From positions 478,225,159-478,289,158 of the forward strand of contig OX422221.1 of assembly GCA_949130495.1 (NCBI GenBank): DNA of 64,000 nt. Direction: 5' to 3'. The notes under the pieces are model-generated. The model had not been told where the DNA came from, did no database searches, and worked only from the letters and a program-made list of their open reading frames with translations. Position 1 is the first letter of the stretch; every line of letters starts with the position of its first letter. This DNA comes from Sambucus nigra (taxonomy: Eukaryota > Streptophyta > Magnoliopsida > Dipsacales > Adoxaceae). Both the position numbers and the translations under genes were made by a program. Below are positions 20,488-31,365 of the stretch, in pieces.

Positions 20488-23480
20488 TGTGACACCCAGA
20501 CTAATTAAATACCGGGTAGCTACTCCTTTATTAAATTAATTCAAAATGCCAAGTTGGCTCAGTTAATAGCATCACTGCCGAAAACATTTTAATTTTACTA
20601 ACCACCTAGTATTTAAAAAGTAAGTTGCCAAATTTTAATTAAAGTCTGATTAACATGCAACAAGTGTAGTGAAGAAATAAGTAACACCATTCACCATACT
20701 GAAGTAAAACGACTAACCATCACATAATGTAAATAAAACTGGAGGAAAACTCCTCACTACAAACCCACAACAGAAACAACTAAACTGAATACAGAAATAA
20801 TACATGCCAAAGTCTGAAACAAAACTGAAATGTAAAAGATGTCTCTAAATAGAAATGGGCAACATGCCCTACAACTGATAGATAGTGACTCTGGAATCCA
20901 AAAGATAGAAGCGTCTACAAGCAATTTCCTGTAGCTTCCACAAACAGCTACAGCTCGTCTCCTGAATGAGTATCCTATGCTTGGTGTCCTTGTGGCTGGG
21001 CACCTAAAATGGTTTTACAAGAAAAAGATTTGAAAAGCAAACGGGTCAGAGCCCGAATGTGGAGTTATATTTTAAAAACCTGCAAGTGCTTTAAAAACAT
21101 TTAAAACATTAAACGCAAAGTACATGTTAGGACGTGCACTCACATGTTATTCTCACCTCTCGTCTAACTGTGCACTCCTAACGTAAGTACCCATCTAGAG
21201 TGATACAGACTACTAGCTACGTGACAACATATCTAGCTAGACTATCATAGGTCCTACCCTCATTACTCGGTTCTCTTAACATAATAACGCTCGTAATTAA
21301 GTAGAGGTTTAACGTAACTCAGATGTTCAATATGCAATATATATAACTATCAGATAACTCGTTATATTTCTCGAAACAATACCGTAATTTTATTCACATC
21401 ATTAACATGAAGGTTCTCATTAATTAAGTGTATATTATTCACATCATAAGTATACATTATAAGCACCCCGAGAACTAAGCTGTGGTGCACACATACTCTG
21501 CTATCCATCCCGGTACATCACGTACATAAGGATTACATATTCCGAATCTCTCAGGAATAGTTCACAGATAACAACATCACAAATAATGGAGGCGAACACA
21601 GTCACATCACATAGGTCACACACATACCTACGCTCCTACGATCATCGGACTTATTAATATCCCAATAAGTCTTTCTATGACCTATGTTCATCAAGGTAAC
21701 CAGTCTAAATCCGGGCAACACAAGGATTAGAGGGCCCTAAGAGAACGCAAACCTCGCGTGATAGCAAGTATGGTAGGTATGTCATACACACAATTCATAT
21801 ACCCATACTAAGTAAACACACATCTTAGTAATTCCGTAGTTTAATCGTAGTACATATCGCATTCTCGTACTAACTTATAATTATCTACACTTATTTTATT
21901 CCGGTTTATCATCATACGCGCCATAATCGATTCTCACGTCGTAGTAGACACTCACATCTCAACCCAAACGGTTCATTGAATTAAATCTCTCGTATATAAA
22001 TTTACTCCTCGCAATAACCCAAAAGTCCCAAATCTATCCTTACATCATCAAAGGAAGGTTATCTATATCCTCGAACAAGTTTACGGGACTCCAAAAATCA
22101 AAACAGTCCAAAAAGGACCAAACTGTCAACTCGTTAGAAGTCTCGTTCGAACGAGACTGTTCGAACGAGATTCCTCTGTCAACTCGTTAGAAGTCTCGTT
22201 CGAACGAGGCTGTTCGAACGAGATTCCAGTTCGTTTGAACGAACTGTACCTTCTAACGATATCTCGTTCGAACGAGATATCGAACGAAATCCCTTTTCGT
22301 TAGCAGCGACTGGTCAACTAGTTAGAAGCTCGTTCGAACGAGTTTGTTCGAACGACCTGGGTAGGGGCTTCTAACGAGCTACCAGATTCGTCCCAGATTT
22401 TCTAAGTTACGTTTCTCACCATTTTTAACACCTCAATCCTTCTCCAAAGTTCGTTCTAACAGAGTTTTATGTCCTCTAATCATACTACAACATGCTAAGG
22501 TCATATACTAACATGTTTTAATACATTAATGCATCCTAAACATCATTAAATCACAAGATTTTATACTTTTCCCCAATTTTATCAAGAACATGAACCCTAG
22601 ATATATATCATCATCAAATCCCAGAATTTAATCCGTTTTAATTTCTTCTAATCACCATTATCATGAGAATAATCATCTACCTATCATTCTACATGCAATT
22701 CTCTTCAAATTATTCAAGTTCTAAACTCCAAACTACATGGGTTTTCAAATTTCACCAAGAACAAACACAAAATTCGAATTTTTCTAACATTGGAAGAACA
22801 TTCTCTGAAATTATATGGAATAAAGTCACTTTCCTTGGTTGGATTTCGAATTTTGGTGTTGGTTTGGTGAAGATTTCTGCAGAATTCCCTCTCTCCAAGC
22901 TTCTCCTCCAATGGTGGCTTAAGGTGGCTAGGGTTTTCGTTGGGAGAGTTTGTAAACCTAATGATAGCCTCTGTAGCTTAATGGGTTAATATGGGTTGGT
23001 TAGTGGGTTTAGTGGGTTAAATCCACATCAGATTAAAACTCCCAATTTTCGTCACTTTTAATTCCTCAAAATGTAAAATTACCAAAATACCCTTTAAGTT
23101 GCCGGTATGGCCTAAAAATACCCCGGGACCCAAACTACACCCCCGACTAGTGTTTTCTGACTATCTCGACCCTTCCGGACGCGTTGGCGCACTCAAAATG
23201 ACCATACGGTTTATAGATTTTAAATTCACTTTTTATAATCAAAATATTTCACCGTGACGCGGCGGTCCCACGCGTCTCAATTTAATTTCTAAAATGCCGT
23301 ACATAAATCTCACGACAACTTTCATAATTCCAGATTCATATAAAATCATATATGCACATAATCAAATACCAACTCACATCTCGTTAGTATTTATAACCCG
23401 GATTAATTTCCAATTAATACAATATGCATTTAATTAATTAATCCCAAAAATAAATATAGCCAAAAGTACGGGGTATTACA
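20488..23480 (-). repeat. 5' LTR of E3
   Basis: 2,993 bp, same length as the 3' LTR. On the minus strand it runs from TGTAATACCCCG (23480) to TGTCACA (20488). Transcription on the minus strand should begin in this copy. Confidence 0.95.
22131..22380. repeat. palindrome cluster in E3 5' LTR
   Basis: Counterpart of 14021-14270 with five substitutions, four of them C/T or G/A differences, for example TCGTTTGAAC for TCGTTCGAAC. The TCTCGTTCGAACGAGA palindrome and the segment shared with E7 (22131-22156) are unchanged. Confidence 0.9.
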
Positions 23481-23485
23481 CCTCC
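23481..23485. repeat. target site duplication of E3, right copy
   Basis: CCTCC, identical to 12373-12377, directly after the LTR terminus ATTACA. Confidence 0.95.
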
Positions 23486-23790
23486 AAGGGAGTTTGTTCT
23501 TGAACTTGGGGCTTGAACTTCGAGGACTTACACTTCTTGGCCTTCTTAGGAGGTGGCTCAAAAGGCACTTCTCCCGTTGTAGCTCCAGTCGAAGGGCCTA
23601 TTGGTTTGGGGGTTATAACGGCCTTGGGTTTAGGGGTTGCAATAGGGATCATGAGGCAGTATGGAGGAAGCTCAGTGGGAGGTTCTTTGGGGGTCTGTCT
23701 TAGAGGGAACTCAATCCCAAGAATAGAATTACCCTTCAACCCCAACTCCAAGGCAGAAAATGAAAGAACTTGAGGATACACGAGATACCC
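23486..23790 (-). CDS. second exon-like segment of the E2 antisense gene
   Basis: A minus-strand segment beginning near 23790 after an acceptor-like ATCTAG and reading YPQVLSFSALELGLKGNSIL. It becomes proline/lysine-rich (FEPPPKKAKKCKSSKFKP) up to the E3 insertion. The basic run looks like a nuclear localisation signal. A donor-like GAG/GTAACT at about 23818 ends the preceding exon after the stop at 23827, or a donor just before that stop is used. The other half of this exon is at 12372-12100. Confidence 0.5.
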
Positions 23791-23826
23791 CTAGATAAAT
23801 TCAAAATTTTGATCCAGTTACCTCAA

Positions 23827-25380
23827 CTAGTACTTCGTTGCAAACAGAGGGGTCACGTCCCCTTGTCTTGTGATACTGGGAATGGTGACTTGCCCAGTCA
23901 GTGTAGAACTCACTCCCCACACAGCAGTTGAGGAAAACAGATAACACGCCTTGCTAAAGGAGACCTTGGGGTTGGATGATTGAAACACCGGGCGAGGATC
24001 CCCTTGATCAAACCCAAACTGAAGGCTGCATCGGTTGGGTTTGTAGTGCTCACTAGTGTATCCCCACTCAGTGTAAGAGGGCAGGTAGCCTGGAAAAAAT
24101 AGAAGGGCCACGGATAGTGAGGGGTCTTCAGTAATGAGGTCTACAGTAGTTGCATGGACCACTCCTGCCTCATGCATGAAAAAATCACAAGTATGGAGAA
24201 AAATATCCTCTTTATAGGGCCTCATCATAAAACTCGAAAAGTCATCAATAAAGAAGGTCAGCTCCTTTAAGCTTTGTCTCTTGTGATAAACAAAGGAGTG
24301 AGGGGGCATGACTGTTTCCCCCAAAGGAGGGAAGTTGGTTTTGGCTGCTATGGCTGATAAACACACATAGAGGGAGCCTGTTAGGAGGACACAGTTGGCA
24401 AAGTTGGTTAGGTTGTAACGGCCCGAAGATCGCTCCGTGTCAAAAAGGTCTCTATCAAGCAATGTGTAGAGGTATCCCAAGGTGATTACAGTCAGAGGAA
24501 GCTTGATACCCCAAGCCAAATGAAGGGATATGTTGATGATATCCCTTCGAGTCTGGTCGTTGGGCCTCCCCATTAAAAAGAAGCGAGAAAGAATGATAAG
24601 GATATAGGCAAGAAGTTTTAGCGATGTACCTTGTCTAGGGGCAGCTTCAAAGGAACTATCTTCAGAAGGATCCTTGAAGAAATAGTTGATAAAATGAGTG
24701 AAGGTAGCTTTGTTTGAAGCACCGATGCACCTTAGGCATATACGGTCCAACTCCAAACGGTCAACAGTCTCTTGGGCATCCAGGGCTTCATCGGAATAGG
24801 GCACATGGCATGTTGCCTCAAGGCCTAGGAGCTCACATACGTCCTCTAATGTTATTGTAAATTCTACCCATGTAGCGATGAACGTATGAGTAGTAACGTT
24901 CCAGCGAGATACCAGAACGGGAAGGGAAGAATTATTTTTGGATAGGGTGAACTCATTAAACCACTTGGCCCGATGAAGCTCAATCATAGTGAGGGTATCA
25001 GCATGGAAACTTTGCATATAGGAGTTCCAAGAAGAAAAATGAGCAGGAGATCCACCAGGACCTTCAAAGTCCATGTGGGACCATGGGAAGTCCCCTCGCT
25101 CAAGATGAAATCTGAGAGTCCCCTCGGGAGGTAAAAAGCGCCAATCTTCAGAGTTCTCATCTTCATCACCAAGCGTTATGGCATCATACTTGGCACTAAA
25201 AATGAAACTCTTAAAAAACCCAGTTAAGTCATAACCTTTGCCAAAAATGGGGGACCGACGGTAGAAATGCAACTGTTCTTGACGAGAAGCAGTCAATGAG
25301 GTGACAGAGGAGTTGGTGACAATGGGGGCGACAAGTGGAGCACTGGTGGCATGTGCGGTAGGGTTGCTTGAAGAGTCCAT
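23827..25380 (-). CDS. plant mobile domain (PMD) protein, antisense ORF of E2
   Basis: The minus-strand ATG at 25380 (MDSSSNPTAHATSAPL) opens 517 codons without interruption; the longer frame to 25395 starts at a TTG and is not preferred. After a short A/T/S-rich N-terminus come a segment with FGKGYDLTGFFKSFIF and, around residue 170, RWNVTTHTFIATWVEFTITL then EDVCELLGLEATCH. That is the characteristic strand-turn of the plant mobile domain (aminotransferase-like PMD family). Conserved hydrophobic helices follow (ITLGYLYTLLDRDLFD). PMD proteins include MAIL1/MAIN-type factors, and the domain also travels in transposons. Here it sits antisense in the 3' region of a decayed Tat element yet has no stop or frameshift. 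The role is unknown; it may be an element-borne or captured gene. Confidence 0.7.
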   Translation of the reverse strand: MDSSSNPTAHATSAPLVAPIVTNSSVTSLTASRQEQLHFYRRSPIFGKGYDLTGFFKSFIFSAKYDAITLGDEDENSEDWRFLPPEGTLRFHLERGDFPWSHMDFEGPGGSPAHFSSWNSYMQSFHADTLTMIELHRAKWFNEFTLSKNNSSLPVLVSRWNVTTHTFIATWVEFTITLEDVCELLGLEATCHVPYSDEALDAQETVDRLELDRICLRCIGASNKATFTHFINYFFKDPSEDSSFEAAPRQGTSLKLLAYILIILSRFFLMGRPNDQTRRDIINISLHLAWGIKLPLTVITLGYLYTLLDRDLFDTERSSGRYNLTNFANCVLLTGSLYVCLSAIAAKTNFPPLGETVMPPHSFVYHKRQSLKELTFFIDDFSSFMMRPYKEDIFLHTCDFFMHEAGVVHATTVDLITEDPSLSVALLFFPGYLPSYTEWGYTSEHYKPNRCSLQFGFDQGDPRPVFQSSNPKVSFSKACYLFSSTAVWGVSSTLTGQVTIPSITRQGDVTPLFATKY

Positions 25381-26663
25381 TACAGACAACACCAAAGTGC
25401 AAGAAACAAAGCTTGATAAAATAAGGGTGGGTAATGAAGATGGAGAACCATAACCATGGGTGGTGGCGCAACAGATGAGAAATGGAGGAGGATGAGTAAA
25501 GAACTAGAAAAAAATGGAGGTTTTCGCATAAGTTTATATCTCTAAGGAATACGGGAGCTTGAAAAAGAAGAAGGAAAAAGAAGGGTTTGAAATAAAAGAG
25601 ACGTTTGAAGAATTTTAAACCTTTCAAAACTGTCTTTTGAGTTTCCCACCATCACACGTGCAAGGCCGCCTATAATCATTTCAAATGAACACGTGGCACT
25701 TCGAGAAGTGTTTTGACAGCCGAAAAGACAGCGCCATGTCATTTACGAAGTGACACCTAGAGAATAGAAAGGGTTGCCTTCCTAAGCAAGTTCGAGTTTT
25801 GGCGCCAAAATTTTTGTCAGACATATCCAGTAACTCCCAACGGAAAAGATGTCCCAATGGTTCAAAAAAAAGTTACGATGTCCCCTCGCCACAAGTTCAA
25901 ACGTTGTTCAAATGGTGACTCAGTTATATCGGGGATAATTTTTGCTTTTTCAAACATAGTGAAGAATTGCAAGGGATAATTTCACTTACCAAGAATCAAA
26001 ATGAGTATTCAAAAAGGATGGAAGGCCTTTTGGGAGAATTTTAAATAATAAAAAGCTAGAGCGGTTGAAGCGAAGTATAAACGAAAAAGTGGCGATGTCC
26101 CTTTGTCAATGCCCCAATAAGTCGTAGTGCTTTGGCTCAGGTACATCGGGGATAATTTTACTTTTTCCTTGAGATTATAGCGTTATGGTTATAACAAAGG
26201 AAAGGAGGCCAAAATTTTTTCCTACAGAGAAGGTTCATTAGTTTGAGAAGTTTCGTGCAGACATTTCTTACCCCAACAAACCTCTCCACGAAGGGGCAAA
26301 TGTAGAGGGGGCTTGAAGGTAATTTTGAGATTAGAAGTAATTCCACGTTAGCAACAGTGTCTTGGGGATTAAGGCAACCGAGGAAGCTCAAGCATGGCAA
26401 CTCAGCGAGGCAACTCAGCGAGGCAGCTTAGCGTTGCAACTCATATTTTAGCTTATTGTGTTAATCATATTGTATCTTTGTTTATATTGACTGTAAGCTA
26501 TAACGATTGTAATGATGTAAGAATAATAATAACGAGTTTTATTGTCAGGTCAAACGGTACTCGCAAGAGACCAGTCTTGGCAGGGCCTGGGAGATCTTTC
26601 AGGCTCTATCGAATGACCTCGCCGTGCGAACTTTAGAGGGACCTGGTATGGAGTATTGAGAAG
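25381..26663. other. E2 3' region upstream of the antisense gene
   Basis: About 1.28 kb between the antisense start codon and the E2 3' LTR. This is where the antisense promoter should lie. There is no coding sequence. Two related blocks contain GGGGATAATTTT (near 25931 and 26148), and a small tandem repeat of GGCAACTCAGCGA lies at 26396-26432. No convincing TATA box or polypurine tract was fixed, although GGAGTATTGAGAAG (26650-26663) abuts the LTR. Confidence 0.45.
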
Positions 26664-27509
26664 TGAGGTACCGTTGGGACTTGTCCTGACCATCTCTGAT
26701 ACACATGGTAAAACACCGAAGGACCCTGATTATGGAACCTCGGGCGTAGCAGCTTGGAGTTCCATCGGGCGATGAGTTGTGAACCAAATAACCCTACTTA
26801 ATGTCACATCTACTGTACGTGATGTCACTAGCCAGTTAAGCAATATCAGACCTACACTTGAGTAAACCACCATGGTATTTGGGGCTGTCAGGCAGTTGGT
26901 GAGCCACCTCTGTAACAATAGCCCCCCTGACACGCATTGGTTAGGTAAAAGGCATGTCTTGGCATTTAATGTTTATGATGTGGAGACAACTAGTGTAGCA
27001 GGCATTTAATGCTGTGACATAAAGTATGGGGGATGTCTTTCATAATATTTAATGGCTAAGTTGCCTCGATAATGGTGTGGGTGATATTTAAGGACCCCAA
27101 CCACGCTTGAGGAGAGGATGATCTCTTGAGAGTTTAAGAAGGTATCACTAGAGAAAATACACATCAGATAGAGTTATTACAAACCATAAGTCTTATTCAC
27201 TCGCCATTGTCATTTATTACGAAGCTTTTAATACGTAACAGAGATTCTTGATAGTTTTTGGTGTGTTTGCCTGCCTACCAAGGTGTATCTAGGGTGCTTG
27301 CTTCGCTCTCCCTCTAACTAAGTTACTTCTAAGTTCATTACTATCTTGAGAGTTATACACGAGAGATTTGTGAGTTTAAACTGAGTCTTATCTTCATTAG
27401 GTTTGTGTTTGCATGTTCTATCACTAATCCAAGGTTTTGGCTAATTAACTTATCATTATTATACTTCAAAGGGGTTACGCCTCCATTTGATCTAAATTAC
27501 CTTCTTACA
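26664..27509 (+). repeat. 3' LTR of E2
   Basis: About 846 bp, starting TGAGGTACC and ending CTTCTTACA. It is collinear with 1885-2691 and with the E1 LTR (1884-1023). A TATA-like GATATTTAAGGACC is conserved near 27085. The start was chosen by comparison with the E1 terminus TGAGGCACC; the end is fixed by the LTR/PBS junctions of the other copies. Confidence 0.75.
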
Positions 27510-27520
27510 ATATAGTACTG

Positions 27521-27695
27521 CTCTTGTGAGGAGCAGTCCGCATTTTAAGAGTGCGGACAGGACATTGGTCACCTGGTGGTGAGCCCAGAAAAGAGAGAAA
27601 GTGTGCATATAATTCAACTGATAATTTCTAGGCTCACCGCCAGGTGACACATGTCTGGTCCGCACTCTTAAAATGCGGACTGGTCCGCAGAAGAG
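27521..27695. mobile_element. foldback/MITE-like element with 65-bp arms
   Basis: Left arm 27521-27585 and right arm 27631-27695 are inverted repeats over about 65 bases (CAGTCCGCATTTTAAGAGTG, GGTGAGCC) with a few mismatches and a 45-base loop. It has no coding capacity. Its size and structure match a miniature inverted-repeat or foldback element. A target duplication is not clear. A TACT motif flanks both ends, so the TIR may extend a little further. Superfamily not assigned. Confidence 0.8.
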
Positions 27696-27703
27696 TAGAA
27701 TTG

Positions 27704-27705
27704 TA

Positions 27706-27736
<31 letters not shown>
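27704..27736. repeat. (GT)n(AT)n microsatellite
   Basis: About ten GT units followed by six AT units, adjoining the right arm of the foldback element. Confidence 0.9.
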
Positions 27737-27737
<1 letters not shown>

Positions 27738-29389
27738 GTGTTATGTACCTTTTATTGGTTGCCAGGCAGTGTCCGTGGCTAAATTAATAGGCCCTTCTCT
27801 CTCATGATAGCCTCATCTTCCTAGCTGAATGAGAACCTCACATTATAGGTGAGACACACTTAATGACGTGATGTAATAAATTCATGAAAAGTGACACAAA
27901 CTTATGTGTAAATTCATGGGAGGAAAGTAGATTACTCAAGTTACACGTACTTATATAACAATATCACGTAAGTTATTCTTGAACTCAAAATAGTTCAAGG
28001 AAAATTAAAGTAGCAATATTTTGATCATAGTATAAACTTAGACCATTTAGATTATTTTTCGTGAAATTTATAAATAAATTTTTTTATGGTATATTGTAAA
28101 GTACAAAACTTATTCTATGCACCTCATTACGATTTTCTAAGCAAGTTATTTGCAAAACAAACCCAACACAAATCAATATAATTAAATGGATGATATTGCA
28201 TGGATGATTTATTTTGATTCCATTTTCATGGGGAATGGGGAGAAGGTGAAAGGGATAAGCTTACTTGAGGAGGGGGATTTTATAAGTTTTCTCTCCTCAA
28301 AGAGTAGACCGAACATCCAGCCTAGAACATAACAATTGAAGCAACACTATATAGAAAAAAACTAGTAATGTCTATCTTCATTGGACTCCAACTATTTTCT
28401 AGGTACGATGGATTATAAATAAGGAAAATGATAACATGTCCCTATTAAATATATGTCGGACCCTGTGCTCTCGACCTTGTAATTAAACTAGGGAATGACG
28501 AGATTATCTTTTTATAGTCATGTAGACATCTCAAACTTGGAATGTGTCTCATTTTTGTAGCGCATGTCACAAACCCACGTGATCAACTGACCCCTTGACT
28601 CTCATAAAGGAGAACCACCGAGGCTCACTCATGGACCAAACCATCAATATAGTTTGTTGTTGAACTCTTTTCCACGGTGTCTATACCAAATCCAAACTCG
28701 TGTAGTAAAACTCCGTACCCCACATTACAAAAACATGTATTTGGGGACACAAGATTTAGGGCTACCCAAATTTTAATCATTAAAGAGATCTTTTGGGATA
28801 GATCATGCAGTGGTCCCAAATAGTAATACTATCTGAAACCCCATTTATTATCTATAGTATAAAACAAACAAGGGTAATATCACTAAGGACGACTTGTTAG
28901 AGTAGCCTTAAATTTTAATATTTAACAAACCTTTTAAGTCAGTTGAACTTTATTTGTTTTCCCTCTTTAAATTTGTTAGTTCTTTTCATTTTTAGTTTTT
29001 ATTTATTTATTTATTTTTTCTTATGTACTTCCTTCCATGCCCACTTCATCTAAAATGGTTTTCTCTCTCATTGCTCTTTTGTTTCCATCGTCGATCTCTC
29101 TCCTTCACATATTATGATAATGGCACTAACATTAGAAGGTATAGGGTTTCGAGTCACATGTTGAGGAACGGTGCATAGGGATGGGTTCACAAACAGCAAT
29201 GATGATTGCATCATTGTGTTGCTATTGGATGTAATGTAGGAATTAGAAAAGGAAGATGATAAAGCCACTCCCTGTGGTGGTTCCTTTTTGTTAGCCTTTT
29301 GCATTCGTCGACTGGATCAACTAGGGATTCATGGTGGTCGAATCATTAGTTGTCACTAATCATGAGACTTTTCTCATTATGAAAAATGA
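27737..29389. other. no recognisable gene
   Basis: 1.65 kb of A/T-rich sequence. Reading frames are short and show no domain. A TTTATTTATTTATTTATT run lies near 29000. No terminal repeats or transposon motifs were recognised. Confidence 0.5.
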
Positions 29390-30292
29390 ATAGTACACGA
29401 TCGCTTTGGGATAGCGGGCTTTGGGCGTGAAAAGTGACAACACAATGAAGTGACCCGAAAAGAAACACGGATCACCGCAAAGGTACCAAAGTAACATGAG
29501 GGAAGTGACCATGTCTTCACTAGAATTTAGGTTTCTTAAATTGAATACTATATGTTTATTTAGCATTAAAATAGGATTTTGGAGGCAAAAACTCATTATA
29601 TAAACCAAGTCTCCTAATAAGAGGTATGAACACCTCAAGTGGTACCAAAGTATCCTCTGGGAAGTGACTGTGTCTTCATTAGATACGCAGTTTCAAGAAC
29701 TGACTATTAAATGTTATATTAGTGGTTAAAAAGAGTTTGGATGGAAACAACTTGAATTACCATCTAAGAACGGAAAAAAGGAACAAAGAATCCCAAGAGG
29801 TACCATAGTTACTTATTTGAAGTGAAGTTGTCCCTATCTAACTTTTTATTGAGGAAATTGACTACTATACCCTCATATTGCGGTTAAAATGCATTTTAGG
29901 GGGATAAAAGATTATGAGAACCCAGTGGCCCTAAAAGAGAGGCACACAGAATATAATTGGTAAAATTTTGGAAAGTGATCGTATCTTCATCGAACACCCG
30001 ATTTCCAAAATTGAATAGTATACACTTGTTTTAAGGTTTAAATGAGTTCTAGGTGTCAAAAAACCAAGAGATCATGATAGTCATATGGAAAGCGGCACGA
30101 ACACCCCAAGACGCACATTAGTAACCTTTTATGTGGTTATTTCCCAATCGAACTATTGATTGCCAAAATTGATTAGTATACACACGCTTTTTTTGGTCAA
30201 AATGGAGTTTACGAGGCAAAAACACGAAAAATTAATTGAGTGGACTAGAAAGACATATAGACATCCAACGAGGTAGAAAAGTAACTTATAGG
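29390..30292. repeat. degenerate ~158-bp tandem repeat, left block
   Basis: At least five head-to-tail units. The marker GGNTTTNGGAGGCAAAAAC recurs at about 29573, 29731, 29891, 30044 and 30207, spacing 153-163 bases. Each unit also carries GGTACCAAAGTA, GGAAGTGACNGTGTCTTCA and TTCCAAAATTGA-type blocks in the same order. Units have diverged strongly. The array is cut by E4 and resumes at 35878. Confidence 0.75.
30288..30292. repeat. target site duplication of E4, left copy
   Basis: ATAGG, repeated at 35873-35877 after the 3' LTR. Confidence 0.95.
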
Positions 30293-30420
30293 TGTAAGGA
30301 CAATTTGTCCATCTTTATGTATATGTTATGTCATACGCCGTTACAAGATTGTTGGTTGAAAAGATCACATCGTCATCAACAAAATCCGAAGATCAAAAGA
30401 AGAATTTGGGAATCAGACCT

Positions 30421-30650
30421 GGCCGGACCGATCCGGTCCAGAAAAAGAACCGATCCGGTTTACCGGACCGATCTGACCACCTACCGGACCGATCCGTTTT
30501 GTCAGACTCCAGTAGCCACCGGATCCATAGCGAACCGATGAAGGCAAAAGTCCCGGACCGATCCGATGCCAACCAGACCGATTCGGTTTCAGAAAAAGAA
30601 CCGATCCGACTTACCCGGACCGATCCGCCTAATCGACCGGACCGATCCGG
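30421..30650. repeat. CCGGACCGATCCGG palindrome array in E4 5' LTR
   Basis: About ten full or partial copies of CCGGACCGATCCGG in 230 bp, spaced irregularly. The arms CCGGA and TCCGG are inverted repeats around CCGA. Several copies are truncated to AACCGATCCG. The one base that differs between the two LTRs (CCG to CTG at 30474) is a C-to-T change inside a motif copy. Confidence 0.92.
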
Positions 30651-30703
30651 CGAGGATAATCACTGCCAGATCGTGCAGCCGATTTTGAAGGGTTTCGATC
30701 CCT

Positions 30704-30711
30704 TATTTAAA
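30704..30711 (+). promoter_or_regulatory. TATA-like box of E4 5' LTR
   Basis: TATTTAAA, conserved at the same distance after the palindrome array in E6 (50065-50072). Probably the LTR promoter; no transcript start is visible. Confidence 0.55.
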
Positions 30712-31253
30712 CCACGATCAGCAGTTGGTTTTCTTAAGACTTATACACGATTTTCAGAGCATATCAACCCTAAAGTCTTCACCTATTGAGTCCTATGATT
30801 CTAGGTTTTTAGATTCACACATCTTCCGTATCTTTGTGAATCAAATTCGGTAACCCAAAGAACACCATTGATGTTGTTCAACCCTTTGTGAAGTGGACCG
30901 TTTCTTCCTCTTCATTGCAGCCCTACTGGACAGGGATAGTTCCAGCCGCAAGCCCTACTGGAAAGGGATTTTCTTCCAGCCGCGACTACAGAATCCGATA
31001 CCCGAGGGTAATTCTTAGTCAATCTGTATTTCATTGTAATCCGATTGTAAACCGTATTTTACAAATTATAGTGATATACAAATGGTTTTGCCCCTGTGGG
31101 GGATTTTTCCTTAAACTTTGTGTGTTGAATATCTTGTGCATGATTTCATATTGTTTCATTCACACCTAGTTGCATGCTTAGGGTTAATTTGGGTTAAAAT
31201 TGGTGTTTATTATATTATTTCTTATTTGAACGCAAGCGCCAACTCTCTCAAAT

Positions 31254-31265
31254 TGGTATCAGAGC
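31254..31265 (+). promoter_or_regulatory. primer binding site of E4
   Basis: TGGTATCAGAGC, three bases after the LTR end; complementary to initiator tRNA-Met. Confidence 0.95.
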
Positions 31266-31365
31266 AGGTTACGCCATTCTATTGCGTATTCCTTACTTCC
31301 GCAAATTTTTTTCTAAAAGATATCAATTTCTGAAATAAATTGATTTTTGAAAAGAGCGTGTTCAA

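Larger units (their letters stand above)
12378..23480 (-). mobile_element. E3: Ty3/gypsy chromovirus (Tekay/Del-like)
   Basis: A complete 11,103-bp LTR element in minus orientation, inserted into the antisense gene of E2. It has two 2,993-bp LTRs with no length difference, a TSD (CCTCC), a PBS for initiator tRNA-Met, a polypurine tract, and one gag-pol frame (20305 down to 15413). All coding pieces lie in the same frame, so it was a single polyprotein. I counted about 49 substitutions between the LTRs (about 98.4 percent identity). The frame nevertheless contains six stops. The chromodomain-like C-terminus, PBS type and long LTRs suggest the Tekay/Del branch; the branch name is less certain than the superfamily. 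Confidence 0.95.
1885..27509 (+). mobile_element. E2: Ty3/gypsy Tat-lineage element with antisense gene
   Basis: This large plus-strand LTR retrotransposon is about 25.6 kb as it stands and about 14.5 kb without the nested element E3. Order: 5' LTR missing its first ~42 bases, primer site, gag, protease, reverse transcriptase, RNase H, a second archaeal-type RNase H, integrase, a 3' region of more than 6 kb carrying an antisense gene, then the 3' LTR. The extra RNase H and the antisense ORF in a long 3' region are known traits of the Tat lineage. The two LTRs differ at very roughly one base in ten, so the insertion is old. It is also possible that the two LTRs derive from two related copies. 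The 5' target duplication is not visible; the 3' flank begins ATATA. Confidence 0.75.
30293..31250 (+). repeat. 5' LTR of E4
   Basis: 958 bp, TGTAAGGAC...TCTCTCA. It contains a palindrome array (30421-30650), a TATA-like TATTTAAA at 30704-30711, 54 bp downstream of the array, and a T-rich 3' part. Overlapping open frames through the array (repeated R-T-D-P) arise from the repeat and are not genes. Confidence 0.95.

Noticed and set aside
30236..30789. Overlapping frames with repeated R-T-D-P peptides, again at 34927-35411 and 49691-50166
   Set aside because: They are translations of the CCGGACCGATCCGG array in E4 and E6 LTRs; several frames are open because the repeat lacks stop codons.
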